This document shows positions 37,656 through 47,760 of a DNA stretch of 64,000 nt, piece after piece. The stretch lies in assembly GCA_945862385.1 (NCBI GenBank), contig CAMAXV010000002.1, forward strand, positions 186,001 to 250,000, written 5' to 3'. The notes beneath the pieces are model-generated. The model was not told where the DNA came from and ran no database searches. It saw only the letters and a program-made list of their open reading frames with translations. Numbering within the stretch: the stretch's first letter is position 1; every line of letters starts with the position of its first letter. Origin of the DNA: Chitinophaga pinensis (GTDB taxonomy: Bacteria; Bacteroidota; Bacteroidia; Chitinophagales; Chitinophagaceae). The position numbers and the translations under genes are program-made.

Positions 37656-38897
37656 TCAATTTGATTTCAAATACTTCTCCATTTCCAGAAACAAACTGAT
37701 CAATGGACCTATTGTCTTCAGGTCGTCTGAACGCTGGGGTTCATTGACATAATAGGTATAGGTCCCCGGCCTGTACGGAATTCCGCCAAGTCCTGCACCA
37801 CTGCAAGAATGGTGAATATGGGGCAGTCCCTTTTCATCAACGGTGATGAATGTTTTGAGCAGTCCTTTATACGCCTTTTCCAATGCCGGTTTCAGGACAT
37901 CGGGCAACAATCCTTTGTTCAATCCTTTTGCCATGGCATAAGTAAACATTGTTGATCCGGATGCTTCCAGATAGTTTCCCGGCTGATCTCCCTTGTTGGG
38001 AATCTGATACCATACCCCCGATTCGGGATCCTGATACCGAGCTACAGCCTGCAACATATCACTTAAAATCCGGATGAGTTCCCCACGCTGGGGATGCTTC
38101 TCCGGAAAAAGATCAAGGATATCCACCAGGGCCATAGCATACCACCCCATGGCTCGGTTCCAGACTTCTGGTGAACGACCGCTAACTGGATCAGCCCATC
38201 CCTGTTTTTTACTCTCGTCCCAGCCATGGTATAGCAATCCCGTCTTGGGATCTTTCATGTGTTTCTCCATCCAGATCAGCTGATTGGCGATATCTGAGAA
38301 AACATCCTTTTGAAATGTATGGGCGTAGGAGGCATAAAAATAATCCAGCATATACGCGCCATCCAGCCACATCTGATAGGGATATTTGTACTTGTGCCAG
38401 AAACCGCCTTCTTTGGTGCGGGGCTGCCATTGTATCTGTTCCCACAAATGGTCCATGGCTTTCCTATACTTAATAGCTTCCGTTTTTTTGTACAGTTCAA
38501 GCAGGATCAGTCCGCCGGTTACCTGATCAGAATTATATTCCAGTGGCTGATAAGTGCGGATACTGCCATCCTCGCCAATAAAATGATCGATAATTTTCCT
38601 TGTATAGTTGAAAAGTGACTGGTCGCCTGTTCTCTCCAGTAAACGCAGGATCCCTTTCAGTGCTACAGCTTCTTCATAATTCCATACTGCGGTGCGTTTG
38701 GAAGGATCATTACCTTCCTTGTCCTGCATCATGTGCTGGACGAACTTCTTTACCACAATGGAATCAGGGTAGGTGCGCATTATCATGGTGGCAAAACCGC
38801 TTGCCCAGTCTAATTCACGCTGAGGTATATTTCCCTGAGCAAACAAATTTTCTGTTGAAATGAAACCAACTAGCAATATGATGATCCATCTTTTCAT
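37656..38897 (-). CDS. glycoside hydrolase family 88/105 (unsaturated rhamnogalacturonyl hydrolase-like), secreted
   Basis: MWLDGAYMLDYFYASY, PEVWNRAMGWYAMALVDIL, ASGSTMFTYAMAKGLNKGLL. Confidence 0.92.
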   Translation of the reverse strand: MKRWIIILLVGFISTENLFAQGNIPQRELDWASGFATMIMRTYPDSIVVKKFVQHMMQDKEGNDPSKRTAVWNYEEAVALKGILRLLERTGDQSLFNYTRKIIDHFIGEDGSIRTYQPLEYNSDQVTGGLILLELYKKTEAIKYRKAMDHLWEQIQWQPRTKEGGFWHKYKYPYQMWLDGAYMLDYFYASYAHTFQKDVFSDIANQLIWMEKHMKDPKTGLLYHGWDESKKQGWADPVSGRSPEVWNRAMGWYAMALVDILDLFPEKHPQRGELIRILSDMLQAVARYQDPESGVWYQIPNKGDQPGNYLEASGSTMFTYAMAKGLNKGLLPDVLKPALEKAYKGLLKTFITVDEKGLPHIHHSCSGAGLGGIPYRPGTYTYYVNEPQRSDDLKTIGPLISLFLEMEKYLKSN

Positions 38898-38983
38898 AGT
38901 CTCAAATTAGCAAAAAGAATTTCAAAGAATTAATATTCCTGGTTGATTGTATCGCTATTTTTGGGAATAATAAAATAACTGCA

Positions 38984-39730
38984 ATGGTAACGTTGAAACT
39001 CTTATCTGCACTGCTTCCAATTTTAATGGGCTTTGGTGTGATTTTCGGCATGCAAAAGTACAGTGAATGGAAACATAGTCCGAGAGGTGTTTCACCTTCC
39101 TATTTTGCCTCTGTGGCCTTACTCTTTGCACTTTTTCTGAGTCTTATTTTTTCTGAAGTCTGGAACAAAGTATCCAAAACAAATGCATTGATGACTGAGC
39201 AGGCAAATTCCATGCGTGCATTGCTTAGGATGACAGAACCACTTGGCCCTGATTCAATCAGGGTTGCCAATGCCGTAAAAAACTACATTCAAAAACTGAA
39301 GGAACAGGAAGTCAACGACGACATGCTGGGCGGAAGCGGATATACCAATTACAAGGTTCAGTCCTTTTCAAAAAAAACATTTCAGGAGTATTATTTGATT
39401 GCTGCAGACAACAATTACTTTGCCGGACATAACGGAATGCAGCAGGCATTTTATACCGAACTTGAAAACATACGGCAATCCTGGTTTGAACGACGTGAAT
39501 TGCGAAAACAGCATATACCTTTAACTAAAATTGCTGTGCTATTCATCTTCGGACTGTTCACCCAGATTGCCATTGCCTTTTCTCATATAGGTAACAAGAA
39601 TGCTTTGCGGGCAACAACCATTTTATTCAGTCTGGCTTTTGCATCTGCTGTTGCCTTACTGGCTTATATAGATAACCCACATCAGACCTCCTATCTGGTT
39701 CAGATTGATGTATTGAGCGATATCAGGTAA
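38984..39730 (+). CDS. bestrophin-like/DUF4239 membrane protein
   Basis: Topology of 2 TM + soluble + 2 TM, internal repeats typical of DUF4239; distant match by eye. Confidence 0.5.
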   Translation: MVTLKLLSALLPILMGFGVIFGMQKYSEWKHSPRGVSPSYFASVALLFALFLSLIFSEVWNKVSKTNALMTEQANSMRALLRMTEPLGPDSIRVANAVKNYIQKLKEQEVNDDMLGGSGYTNYKVQSFSKKTFQEYYLIAADNNYFAGHNGMQQAFYTELENIRQSWFERRELRKQHIPLTKIAVLFIFGLFTQIAIAFSHIGNKNALRATTILFSLAFASAVALLAYIDNPHQTSYLVQIDVLSDIR

Positions 39731-39742
39731 CTGTATCAGCCA

Positions 39743-41581
39743 TCAATGCTTAATCAGGCGTTTGACAGTTGATTTTCCAGACATATCCAGAAACCGCATG
39801 ATGTAAACACCCTTGGGTAGTTTTTCAACATTAATGAACTGTGGATAGCCCGGCATTATTTTTGCCCGGTAGAAAATCCTGCCAAACTGATCCAGGAACT
39901 CCAGGTCACTGTTTTCTTTAACCTCTACCTGAACCTGATTGACTGCAGGATTTGGCCAGATGCGTATTGTCTCACCAATAGAAAATTCTACAAATTTTAC
40001 TGCCGATAAACCAAACTGTCCACTTAGATCTACCTGTTTAATTCTAAAATAAACCAATCCACTGAAAGGCTGTAGGGAACTGTATGTATACCGACGAGCA
40101 CCACTGCCACCTTCATGAATGTCTATCTGTCCGAGTTTTCGCCACTGCATGCCGTTGGTACTGCTTTCTATTTCATATGCTAGGGTATTTACTTCATCAG
40201 CAACCTGCCAGTCCAGTTTCAATTGCCCCTTTGAATCCTTTCCAGCATTAAAACCCAGCCAGCGGACGGGCAGCAGGCAAATCTCACTCATATCAAAAAC
40301 CGCTATGGGTGAGGTGAAAGAACCTTCACGAATGGCTACATTGAACATCCTTGCTCCAAAAGTAGGTGTGAGGGATGTATTCTGATAATAAAGGGAATCA
40401 AGTAACATTTCAGCCTGAGCTGTGGTCATGATGCCCGATAATTTTCGCAAAATAATGGTATTGACATTGGTTGCAGTTGACCTGACAGCAATATAATTTA
40501 CTCCACCAATCGTAAAGTTCTTGTTGATCACAGCACCGGTAAAACCCAGTCTTATGCTATCTGATGCAGCACTGGCAGTGCCTTTAGGGAACAGCACCTC
40601 GCTGTTACTATTCTGAATCATTGCCGGATCATAAGTGATGATGATTTCATCAATAGCTCCTGATGAACTGGTTATGTTGTCATTGCCAGGACCATTGGTA
40701 AACCTTTTACTGCCTGAACAGGCTCCATTTACGTTACCAAAACCAGGAGTTTGTGTATTGAGGTCTAAACCCGGAGTGGTATAGATAATCACATTTGAAA
40801 AGACATAGTTGGAAAAGTCAAGAAAGAAATAAGCAGGACCAGAACCTTCAGCACCAACCATGATTTCAAAATCACTGACCATCGAATATTCTACCCTAAC
40901 CCTGTTTTTCGGATCTGTAACTGTAGCGATGTTGGTTGACCTCGTAGACCTGAACCTGGTAAGACCTGTTGCAGGATTAAAAAACTGGGCTACATTGGTT
41001 GTAGCACCTAAAGCGACTGCTGCAAATCCGCCAAACTCATTGTATTGGTTGGAAGAAGCTCCGCCGTTACCATCTATATCATAAGTATTCAGGCGTACAT
41101 TTTGTAAGACCACCTTTGTTCCGGTATGCGTGGTATTGTTATAGCTGCCACCCAGTATAAATTCAAATTTAAATTTAACATTGCCTCCCCCATTGTTGAA
41201 AGTGACTGTAGGAGCAAAGAATCGATCCAGATTGGCTGTCATGCTTCCCCCGGTTGCCACATTGGATGCGTAATCAAACGGTATTGTTCCTGCAGCAGAT
41301 CCTGCGGGCAGGGCGAAACTACCATTGGTTATGCTAACAGTCCGAATGATACAATCAATAGGCTGTCCACCAATTGTTATTACGTTGGTATACAAAGTAA
41401 CATTTCCTGCAGCTGAACCGTTGGTTCCAACTTTATGGATTTTATTGGCGGCAGTAAACTGGAAGGTGCCGAAACCGACATTGAAAATGGGTTGCGCATG
41501 TAATTGACTTACAGACATCAGGGATAGACTGATTACCCCAATAATAAGGGCCACCAAGGCCTTTGAGGGACTGGTTTTCAT
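39743..41581 (-). CDS. secreted protein with T9SS type A C-terminal sorting domain
   Basis: Signal peptide; C-terminal IRIWPNPAVNQVQVEVKE...LPKGVYIMRFLDMSGKSTVKRLIKH. Confidence 0.85.
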   Translation of the reverse strand: MKTSPSKALVALIIGVISLSLMSVSQLHAQPIFNVGFGTFQFTAANKIHKVGTNGSAAGNVTLYTNVITIGGQPIDCIIRTVSITNGSFALPAGSAAGTIPFDYASNVATGGSMTANLDRFFAPTVTFNNGGGNVKFKFEFILGGSYNNTTHTGTKVVLQNVRLNTYDIDGNGGASSNQYNEFGGFAAVALGATTNVAQFFNPATGLTRFRSTRSTNIATVTDPKNRVRVEYSMVSDFEIMVGAEGSGPAYFFLDFSNYVFSNVIIYTTPGLDLNTQTPGFGNVNGACSGSKRFTNGPGNDNITSSSGAIDEIIITYDPAMIQNSNSEVLFPKGTASAASDSIRLGFTGAVINKNFTIGGVNYIAVRSTATNVNTIILRKLSGIMTTAQAEMLLDSLYYQNTSLTPTFGARMFNVAIREGSFTSPIAVFDMSEICLLPVRWLGFNAGKDSKGQLKLDWQVADEVNTLAYEIESSTNGMQWRKLGQIDIHEGGSGARRYTYSSLQPFSGLVYFRIKQVDLSGQFGLSAVKFVEFSIGETIRIWPNPAVNQVQVEVKENSDLEFLDQFGRIFYRAKIMPGYPQFINVEKLPKGVYIMRFLDMSGKSTVKRLIKH

Positions 41582-41712
41582 GGTACGACGGATTAGGAGG
41601 GGTGTTAAAGAAAACCTTTAACACATAACTAAAACGTCGGCTTTAAACAGAATATTGTGATTTCATTAGAATTTGGCAGACAATAACCTAAAGAATAGGT
41701 ATTACTACGCAA

Positions 41713-43362
41713 TCACTTTTGCTTTCCTGGACCATAAACGTATTTTCCGTTTACAACCGTATGCAAAACCCTGACATCTTTAATTTTTTCAGGGGCTATT
41801 TGCTGGATATCCTGATCGAGCACAGTGAAATCTGCATAATTACCTGCTTTAAGCACGCCTGTTTTACCATCGAGAAAAGATGCGAAAGCATTTCCTGTGG
41901 TATAAGCCCTGATGGCTTCCTCTACAGTCATCTTTTCAGCGGGATACCATCCATCGGGATTCTTATTATCTCCTGTTCGTCTCGTTACTGCAGCATAGAT
42001 TCCCAGCATGGGATCCACGGGAGCAACGGGCCAGTCTGAACCAAAAGTAATCATAACCTTGTTTTCAAGCATGCTGCGAAATGCATATGTCCCCTTTAAC
42101 CTGTTGGTATCCAATCTTTTATATGCCCAAATACCATCATCTACCAGGTGATAGGGGTGCATGGAAGCTACAACCTGCTGGCGGGCGAAATTACTGATAG
42201 CATTCTTTGTAACATGCTGTGCATGTTCAACGCGGAAACGCCTGTCCCTTTCGCCATTGACTTTTCTGGCTTCATCGTATACCCCCAGGATAAAATCATT
42301 GGCTTTATCGCCGATGGCATGCACTGCCACATGGAGACCAGCTTTATCTGCGCCAAGCACCCATTTGCGCAAATCCGAAGTATCCGTTATGTTCAATCCA
42401 TGTGAATGCGGATCGTCGAGGTAGGGTTGATGAAACCAGGCTGTAGTAGAGCCTAGTGAGCCATCCACATATCCTTTGAGTCCGCCCCAGTGAACCATAT
42501 CATCACCTCTTCCGTTTCTTTGCACGAAGGTGTCGAGTTGTTGCCAGGTAGCCAGCGGAACGAAAGAATACATGCGGAGTTTCATATTGCCGGCTGCTAC
42601 TGCCCTGCGGTAGGTTTCCAAATCTTTCCAACCACCATAAGAACCCATATCATTAACCTGCGTTACCCCCTTTGACAAGGCATGTTCAACCGCTGCCTGC
42701 AGATACTCATCCAATTGTGCAGGTGTGGGATCAGGGATGACTTTAAGGATAAGGTTCATGGCAGCATCCTTGAAGATACCTGTTGGTTCACCATTCGCGT
42801 CCTTCACAAGCACTCCGCCTGCGGGAGAAATAGTTGCGGCTGTGACCCCGGCAAGCTGCATGGCCTTGCTGTTGGCAAAAGCCATATGTCCATCGTAACG
42901 GGTAATAAATAATGGATGATCTCCTGTTACGGAATCAATCCACGCTTTTGATGGCAACTCACCACCCCAGTTTTCATGGTCCCAGCTACCTTCCATAATC
43001 CAGGTATCACCGGGATGAGATGCGCTGAATTCCCTGATTCTTTTGATGAATTCTTCTGGCGTCATGGCGTCTTTCAAATACACACTGGATAATCCGTAAC
43101 CTGCAGAAAGAAAATGGGTATGGTTATCTGTAAAACCCGGATACACCCATTTTCCATCCAGGTCTACTTTATCCTTACCGCTGAATTTTGCTGCATCGTC
43201 TCCCACATAGATAATCTTTCCATCCTTAACAGCCATGACCGTTGCTACCGGATTGCTAACATCTCCTGTCCATATTTGTCCGTTTACATACACACTGTCT
43301 GCCTGATCACCGGAACAAGCACAAAGGAGTACGATGGAAAACAACACGATTAACCTGGTCAT
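41713..43362 (-). CDS. amidohydrolase family lipoprotein (YtcJ-like)
   Basis: LLCACSG lipobox; PGFTDNHTHFLSAGYGL, VAVHAIGDKAN, ITFGSDWPVAPVDPM. Confidence 0.9.
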   Translation of the reverse strand: MTRLIVLFSIVLLCACSGDQADSVYVNGQIWTGDVSNPVATVMAVKDGKIIYVGDDAAKFSGKDKVDLDGKWVYPGFTDNHTHFLSAGYGLSSVYLKDAMTPEEFIKRIREFSASHPGDTWIMEGSWDHENWGGELPSKAWIDSVTGDHPLFITRYDGHMAFANSKAMQLAGVTAATISPAGGVLVKDANGEPTGIFKDAAMNLILKVIPDPTPAQLDEYLQAAVEHALSKGVTQVNDMGSYGGWKDLETYRRAVAAGNMKLRMYSFVPLATWQQLDTFVQRNGRGDDMVHWGGLKGYVDGSLGSTTAWFHQPYLDDPHSHGLNITDTSDLRKWVLGADKAGLHVAVHAIGDKANDFILGVYDEARKVNGERDRRFRVEHAQHVTKNAISNFARQQVVASMHPYHLVDDGIWAYKRLDTNRLKGTYAFRSMLENKVMITFGSDWPVAPVDPMLGIYAAVTRRTGDNKNPDGWYPAEKMTVEEAIRAYTTGNAFASFLDGKTGVLKAGNYADFTVLDQDIQQIAPEKIKDVRVLHTVVNGKYVYGPGKQK

Positions 43363-43472
43363 GGTGCAATAATTTTTGTAAAAATAAACGATTTGGGAGC
43401 TAAATACATTATTGTTGAAAGGCAACCCATTGATAAACATGTCTGCAAGGAATAAATAGTAACTTTAAGCTG

Positions 43473-44450
43473 ATGAGTTCCCGCCTTACCATAATTTTCT
43501 TTTGTTTGCTGCTGGCCATGGCCTGCTCAAAGGAAGCGATGGACCTGTTCCGCGGATTTGAAAAACCGGTGCATTTTCCAGAACCGGTTTACAATGTGAC
43601 TAAAAACCCGGTAACCGCAGCTGGATTTGCCCTGGGAAAAATGCTTTTTTTCGACAGCACACTATCTGTTGATCGGTCTACGAGTTGCGGATCATGCCAC
43701 ATGCCTTCATCGGCTTTCACCCATCATGAACATGATTTCAGTCACGGTTTAAATGGCGCCCTTACTACCCGCAATGCACCTCCCCTTTTCAACCTGGCAT
43801 GGAGCAAAAGCTTCATGTGGGATGGCAGTATTGCTGAACTGGATTTACAGCCTGTCAAACCACTCACCAACCCCATTGAAATGGGGATGCAGATGTCTGA
43901 TATACTGAGCATGCTCAATGCATCCAATATGTACCGCCGCATGTTTGCAGACGCTTTCGGAACTCCTGTGGCATCAGAAGAGAAAATGATGAAAGCATTG
44001 TCTCAGTTCATGCTGATGCTGGTAAGTAACGACTCGCGTTACGACAGCATACAAAGAGGTTCAGCCGCATTTACACCGCTGGAAAACGAAGGCTACCTGT
44101 TCTTCCGGCAACACTGCAACAGCTGCCACCGGGAACCGCTGTTCACTGATAATCAGTTTCACAATACTGGCCTGCCGGCTTCAAATGTGGCCGACTCCGG
44201 AAGGTTTTTCACCACCCGTAACACCAGAGACCTTTTCGCATTCAAAACACCTAACCTTCGTAACCTGAGTTATACCAAACCTTATATGCATGATGGCCGC
44301 TTTTCAACAATCGACCGGGTTCTGGATCATTACCAAAAAACCCTACCCATTAAGCCTGAAGACCGCATTGGCCTGAAAGCCTTTCTTAAAACACTGGATG
44401 ATCCTGCATTTATCCGTGATCCGCGCTTTGCCGGTGGCGGACATCACTAA
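43473..44450 (+). CDS. di-heme cytochrome c peroxidase/MauG family protein
   Basis: Two CxxCH sites (SCGSCH, HCNSCH); GKMLFFDSTLSVDRSTSCGSCH, RNAPPLFNLAW, TPNLRNLSYTKPYMHDGRF. Confidence 0.93.
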   Translation: MSSRLTIIFFCLLLAMACSKEAMDLFRGFEKPVHFPEPVYNVTKNPVTAAGFALGKMLFFDSTLSVDRSTSCGSCHMPSSAFTHHEHDFSHGLNGALTTRNAPPLFNLAWSKSFMWDGSIAELDLQPVKPLTNPIEMGMQMSDILSMLNASNMYRRMFADAFGTPVASEEKMMKALSQFMLMLVSNDSRYDSIQRGSAAFTPLENEGYLFFRQHCNSCHREPLFTDNQFHNTGLPASNVADSGRFFTTRNTRDLFAFKTPNLRNLSYTKPYMHDGRFSTIDRVLDHYQKTLPIKPEDRIGLKAFLKTLDDPAFIRDPRFAGGGHH

Positions 44451-44508
44451 TGCCAGAACTGAATTTTGAAATTGTATCTTTAGGGCAAACAACCATTTGT
44501 ACTCCAGT

Positions 44509-46749
44509 ATGATACGTCCAATCCTGTTCTTCCTCATCCTTGCAAGTAATTTATCTGGCTTTTCACAGTCTGCCTTCAACATCATCCCCAAACCTGAATC
44601 AGTAATACCCGGAAAGGGTGTTTATGTTTATGGTGCGCATACAAGGATCTATGCAAGCAAACCCTTTCTGGCTGCCGCTCAACTGCTGGGAGAAACCATG
44701 AAACTACCCGCAAAACAGGTAGCACTTTGGCAAAAGGGAATGTCTGTGCCTTCCGGTTCAGTTGTTTTTGAAAAAACATCAGGAAAGCAGGAAGACAGCA
44801 GCGCATACCGGATAGATATCAAAAGTGGTGAAATACGCATCAGCAGCTCAGGATATGCAGGCGCATTGTACGCCATGCAAAGCATCACGCAGCTGGTACT
44901 GACCAGTAATCAAACAAACGGGATTCCCTGTGCAACTATAGCAGATAAGCCGAGATTTGGTTACCGCGGACTGATGATGGATGTGTCCAGGCATTTTTAT
45001 CCACCTTCCTTTGTGCACAAGATGATCGACCTGATTGCCTTGTATAAACTCAATACCCTGCATCTCCACCTCACTGATGCTGCTGGCTGGCGGATAGCAA
45101 TCAAACGTTACCCACAGCTGACAGAAAAGGCAGCCTGGCGTTCAGAAGGACAATGGAAACCCTGGTGGAAAGGCGACCGGGCATATGCCAGGTTCGGCGA
45201 AGCCAAAGCCTATGGTGGCTTCTACACACAGGACGAAGCACGTGAAATGGTGACTTACGCTGCAACCAGGGGGATAACCATCATCCCTGAAATTGAAATG
45301 CCGGGGCATTCCGAGGAAGTCATTGCTGCCTTCCCGCACCTGGGTTGTGTAGGAGCAAAAGCTGGACAGGGTGAATTTTGTATCGGCAACGACTCTACAT
45401 TTGTTTTCATGCAGGATGTACTGACAGAAATCATGTCCATCTTCCCATCCCAATACATCCATATAGGCGGAGATGAAGCAGGAAAAAAGAACTGGAAAGC
45501 CTGCAGCAGGTGCCAGCAACGCATCAAAGACAACAAACTGAAAGATGAACTGGAACTGCAGAGTTATGCCATCCGACGCATGGAAAAGTTTATTTCCTCC
45601 AAGGGAAGAACACTGCTGGGTTGGGATGAAATACTGGAAGGAGGATTAGCTCCGGGGGCTGCAGTGATGAGCTGGCGGGGAGAGAAAGGCGGCATCGATG
45701 CAGCCAATATGGGGCATGATGTGATCATGACGCCTGGAGAGACCTGTTACTTCGATAAATACCAGCAGGACCCGACTCTGGAACCTGAAGCCATAGGTGG
45801 ATTCCTGCCATTGCAAAAAGTGTATAACTATGAACCCATACCAGCAGAACTGCCTGGTGATAAACACCGCTTTGTAAAAGGAGCACAGGCGAATGTATGG
45901 ACGGAATACATTCCCACCATGGAACATTTTGAATACATGGTTTTCCCCCGCATCATCGCCCTGAGTGAAGTTACCTGGAGCAACAAAACAGCCAGAGAAT
46001 GGACTGATTTCCAGTCGCGACTGACAGCGCATTACAGAATCCTGCAGCAAAAAAATGTCAATTACTGCAGACCATCTGACCGGGTGGAGATCAGTCCGGT
46101 CATCAACGCCGCTGCCAGACAAACTACTATCACCCTCAGCACAGAGCAATATAATCCCGAAATCAGGTACACAATAGACGGTTCCATGCCAACAACAACA
46201 TCAACTGTTTACACTGGTCCCTTTACCCTTTCAGGCTCTGCATTGTTGAAAACAGCAGTCTTCAGAAACGGCAAGATAGCTCAGCAACCAGACACGCTTG
46301 ACCTTCGGCTACACAAGGCCTTGGGAAAGACCGTCACTTACGTTAAAAAATGGAGTGGTAGTTATCCGGCTCAAAAAGAACAAACACTGGTTAATGGGTA
46401 TACCGGTTCATTGACCTATCAGGATAAACAATGGCAGGGCTTCCTGACCGACCTGGATGTCACAATCGACCTGGGCATGCTGCAATCCCTTCAAAATGTT
46501 TCCTGCCGTTTTATGCAGGTTATTGGTCCGGGTGTATATATGCCGCTCTACGCAGAAGTGTATGTTTCGGCAGACGGACAAAACTTCATTCCTGCAGGAA
46601 GGAGCACCAACGATATATCGCCGCTATACGACAGGCTAACTTTCAAATCATTTTCGATTGATCTGAAAAATACAGAAGCCCGATATGTGCGATTCTTTGC
46701 CAAAAACCAGCGCGGGTTCATGTTTGCAGATGAAATCATTGTAGAATAA
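44509..46749 (+). CDS. beta-N-acetylhexosaminidase (GH20) with C-terminal chitobiase and F5/8-like regions
   Basis: RGLMMDVSRHFYP, LHLHLTDAAGWRI, PEIEMPGHSEEV, IHIGGDEAGKKNW; start set at MIRPILFF. Confidence 0.95.
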   Translation: MIRPILFFLILASNLSGFSQSAFNIIPKPESVIPGKGVYVYGAHTRIYASKPFLAAAQLLGETMKLPAKQVALWQKGMSVPSGSVVFEKTSGKQEDSSAYRIDIKSGEIRISSSGYAGALYAMQSITQLVLTSNQTNGIPCATIADKPRFGYRGLMMDVSRHFYPPSFVHKMIDLIALYKLNTLHLHLTDAAGWRIAIKRYPQLTEKAAWRSEGQWKPWWKGDRAYARFGEAKAYGGFYTQDEAREMVTYAATRGITIIPEIEMPGHSEEVIAAFPHLGCVGAKAGQGEFCIGNDSTFVFMQDVLTEIMSIFPSQYIHIGGDEAGKKNWKACSRCQQRIKDNKLKDELELQSYAIRRMEKFISSKGRTLLGWDEILEGGLAPGAAVMSWRGEKGGIDAANMGHDVIMTPGETCYFDKYQQDPTLEPEAIGGFLPLQKVYNYEPIPAELPGDKHRFVKGAQANVWTEYIPTMEHFEYMVFPRIIALSEVTWSNKTAREWTDFQSRLTAHYRILQQKNVNYCRPSDRVEISPVINAAARQTTITLSTEQYNPEIRYTIDGSMPTTTSTVYTGPFTLSGSALLKTAVFRNGKIAQQPDTLDLRLHKALGKTVTYVKKWSGSYPAQKEQTLVNGYTGSLTYQDKQWQGFLTDLDVTIDLGMLQSLQNVSCRFMQVIGPGVYMPLYAEVYVSADGQNFIPAGRSTNDISPLYDRLTFKSFSIDLKNTEARYVRFFAKNQRGFMFADEIIVE

Positions 46750-46791
46750 TAAGACAATAACCCCTTCGAACAGAACACAGGATAATACCGC

Positions 46792-47640
46792 TTAGCCCTT
46801 AAGGATCCCCCTGAAATAGCCCACTGATTCTGCCATTCCTGCGAGTGGATCGTTCATATCCTTTTCATACTCAATGCTACTGATGCCAGAATATTTGATT
46901 TTACGGAGTGCCTTTACAAAAGCAGGGAAGTTGATGGCACCGCGACCGATTTCAATCACTTTGGCATCTTTGGCCATTGCAGTAACATCCTTGATGTGCA
47001 AATCAAATAACCTGTCTTTATAATCAACCACAGCCTTTTCAGGCAATACGCCTGCACGGAAGGTATGCCCGATATCAATACACAACCCCATCCGTGGATC
47101 CATGTCTTTGATGCGATCGTAGACGTCTTTCGGACTTGGATACAATTTATCTTCGGGACCATGGTTGTGAATGGCCATTTTAATATTTGTTGCTTTCACT
47201 TTTTCTTCTGTGTAAGCAAGCAGCTCAGGATTAGGAACACCCACAATCATGTTCACACCACATTTACGTGCATACTCGAAAGCCTGATCAACAGCTTCTT
47301 TGCTCTTCATATAAATAACACCAATGGTGTACATATTGATACCAGCATCAGCAAGCTTCTTCTTTATGCCATCAATGGTTTCCTGACTGCTATTCAGGGG
47401 CAGGTGAAACTCTTTAACTGACAGGTTTGTTACTCCCAAACGCTTCATCATGGCAATGGATTTGTCCAGGTCAAAACGAAGGAAAGAGAAGCCTGCAAAA
47501 CCCATGGGCAAATCAGCAACTTCAGCAGCAGAAATGGAGTTTGAGACAACAGTTGCCTGACCTATGAGTGGAAGAGTTGCTGCGGCTGCAATTCCCATTC
47601 CGCTGTTTCTTAAAAAATCTCTTCTGTTTTGCATATACAA
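46792..47640 (-). CDS. exported sugar phosphate isomerase/epimerase family protein
   Basis: QNRRDFLRNSGMGIAAAATLPLI twin-arginine-like signal; IAIHNHGPEDKLYP and GLCIDIGHTFRAG. Confidence 0.85.
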   Translation of the reverse strand: MYMQNRRDFLRNSGMGIAAAATLPLIGQATVVSNSISAAEVADLPMGFAGFSFLRFDLDKSIAMMKRLGVTNLSVKEFHLPLNSSQETIDGIKKKLADAGINMYTIGVIYMKSKEAVDQAFEYARKCGVNMIVGVPNPELLAYTEEKVKATNIKMAIHNHGPEDKLYPSPKDVYDRIKDMDPRMGLCIDIGHTFRAGVLPEKAVVDYKDRLFDLHIKDVTAMAKDAKVIEIGRGAINFPAFVKALRKIKYSGISSIEYEKDMNDPLAGMAESVGYFRGILKG

Positions 47641-47673
47641 TCATTTAGAGAATAAAAAGGTTTGTTGTTGGTG

Positions 47674-47689
47674 ATACAAATTATTGTAT
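47674..47689. promoter_or_regulatory. candidate operator in divergent intergenic region
   Basis: ATACAA-ATTA-TTGTAT palindrome between the divergent 46792(-) and 47761(+) genes. Confidence 0.35.
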
Positions 47690-47760
47690 TTTTTGGTTGG
47701 TTTAGCAATTAAATGCCATAACTTAATAAAACGTTTTCGCTGCCACCTTAAACCAATACT

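Noticed and set aside
37432-37659. 75-aa minus-strand ORF between the ATP-grasp and GH88 genes
   Set aside because: Has one hydrophobic stretch but overlaps the ATP-grasp start region and has no family signal; could be a small membrane protein but is not supported.
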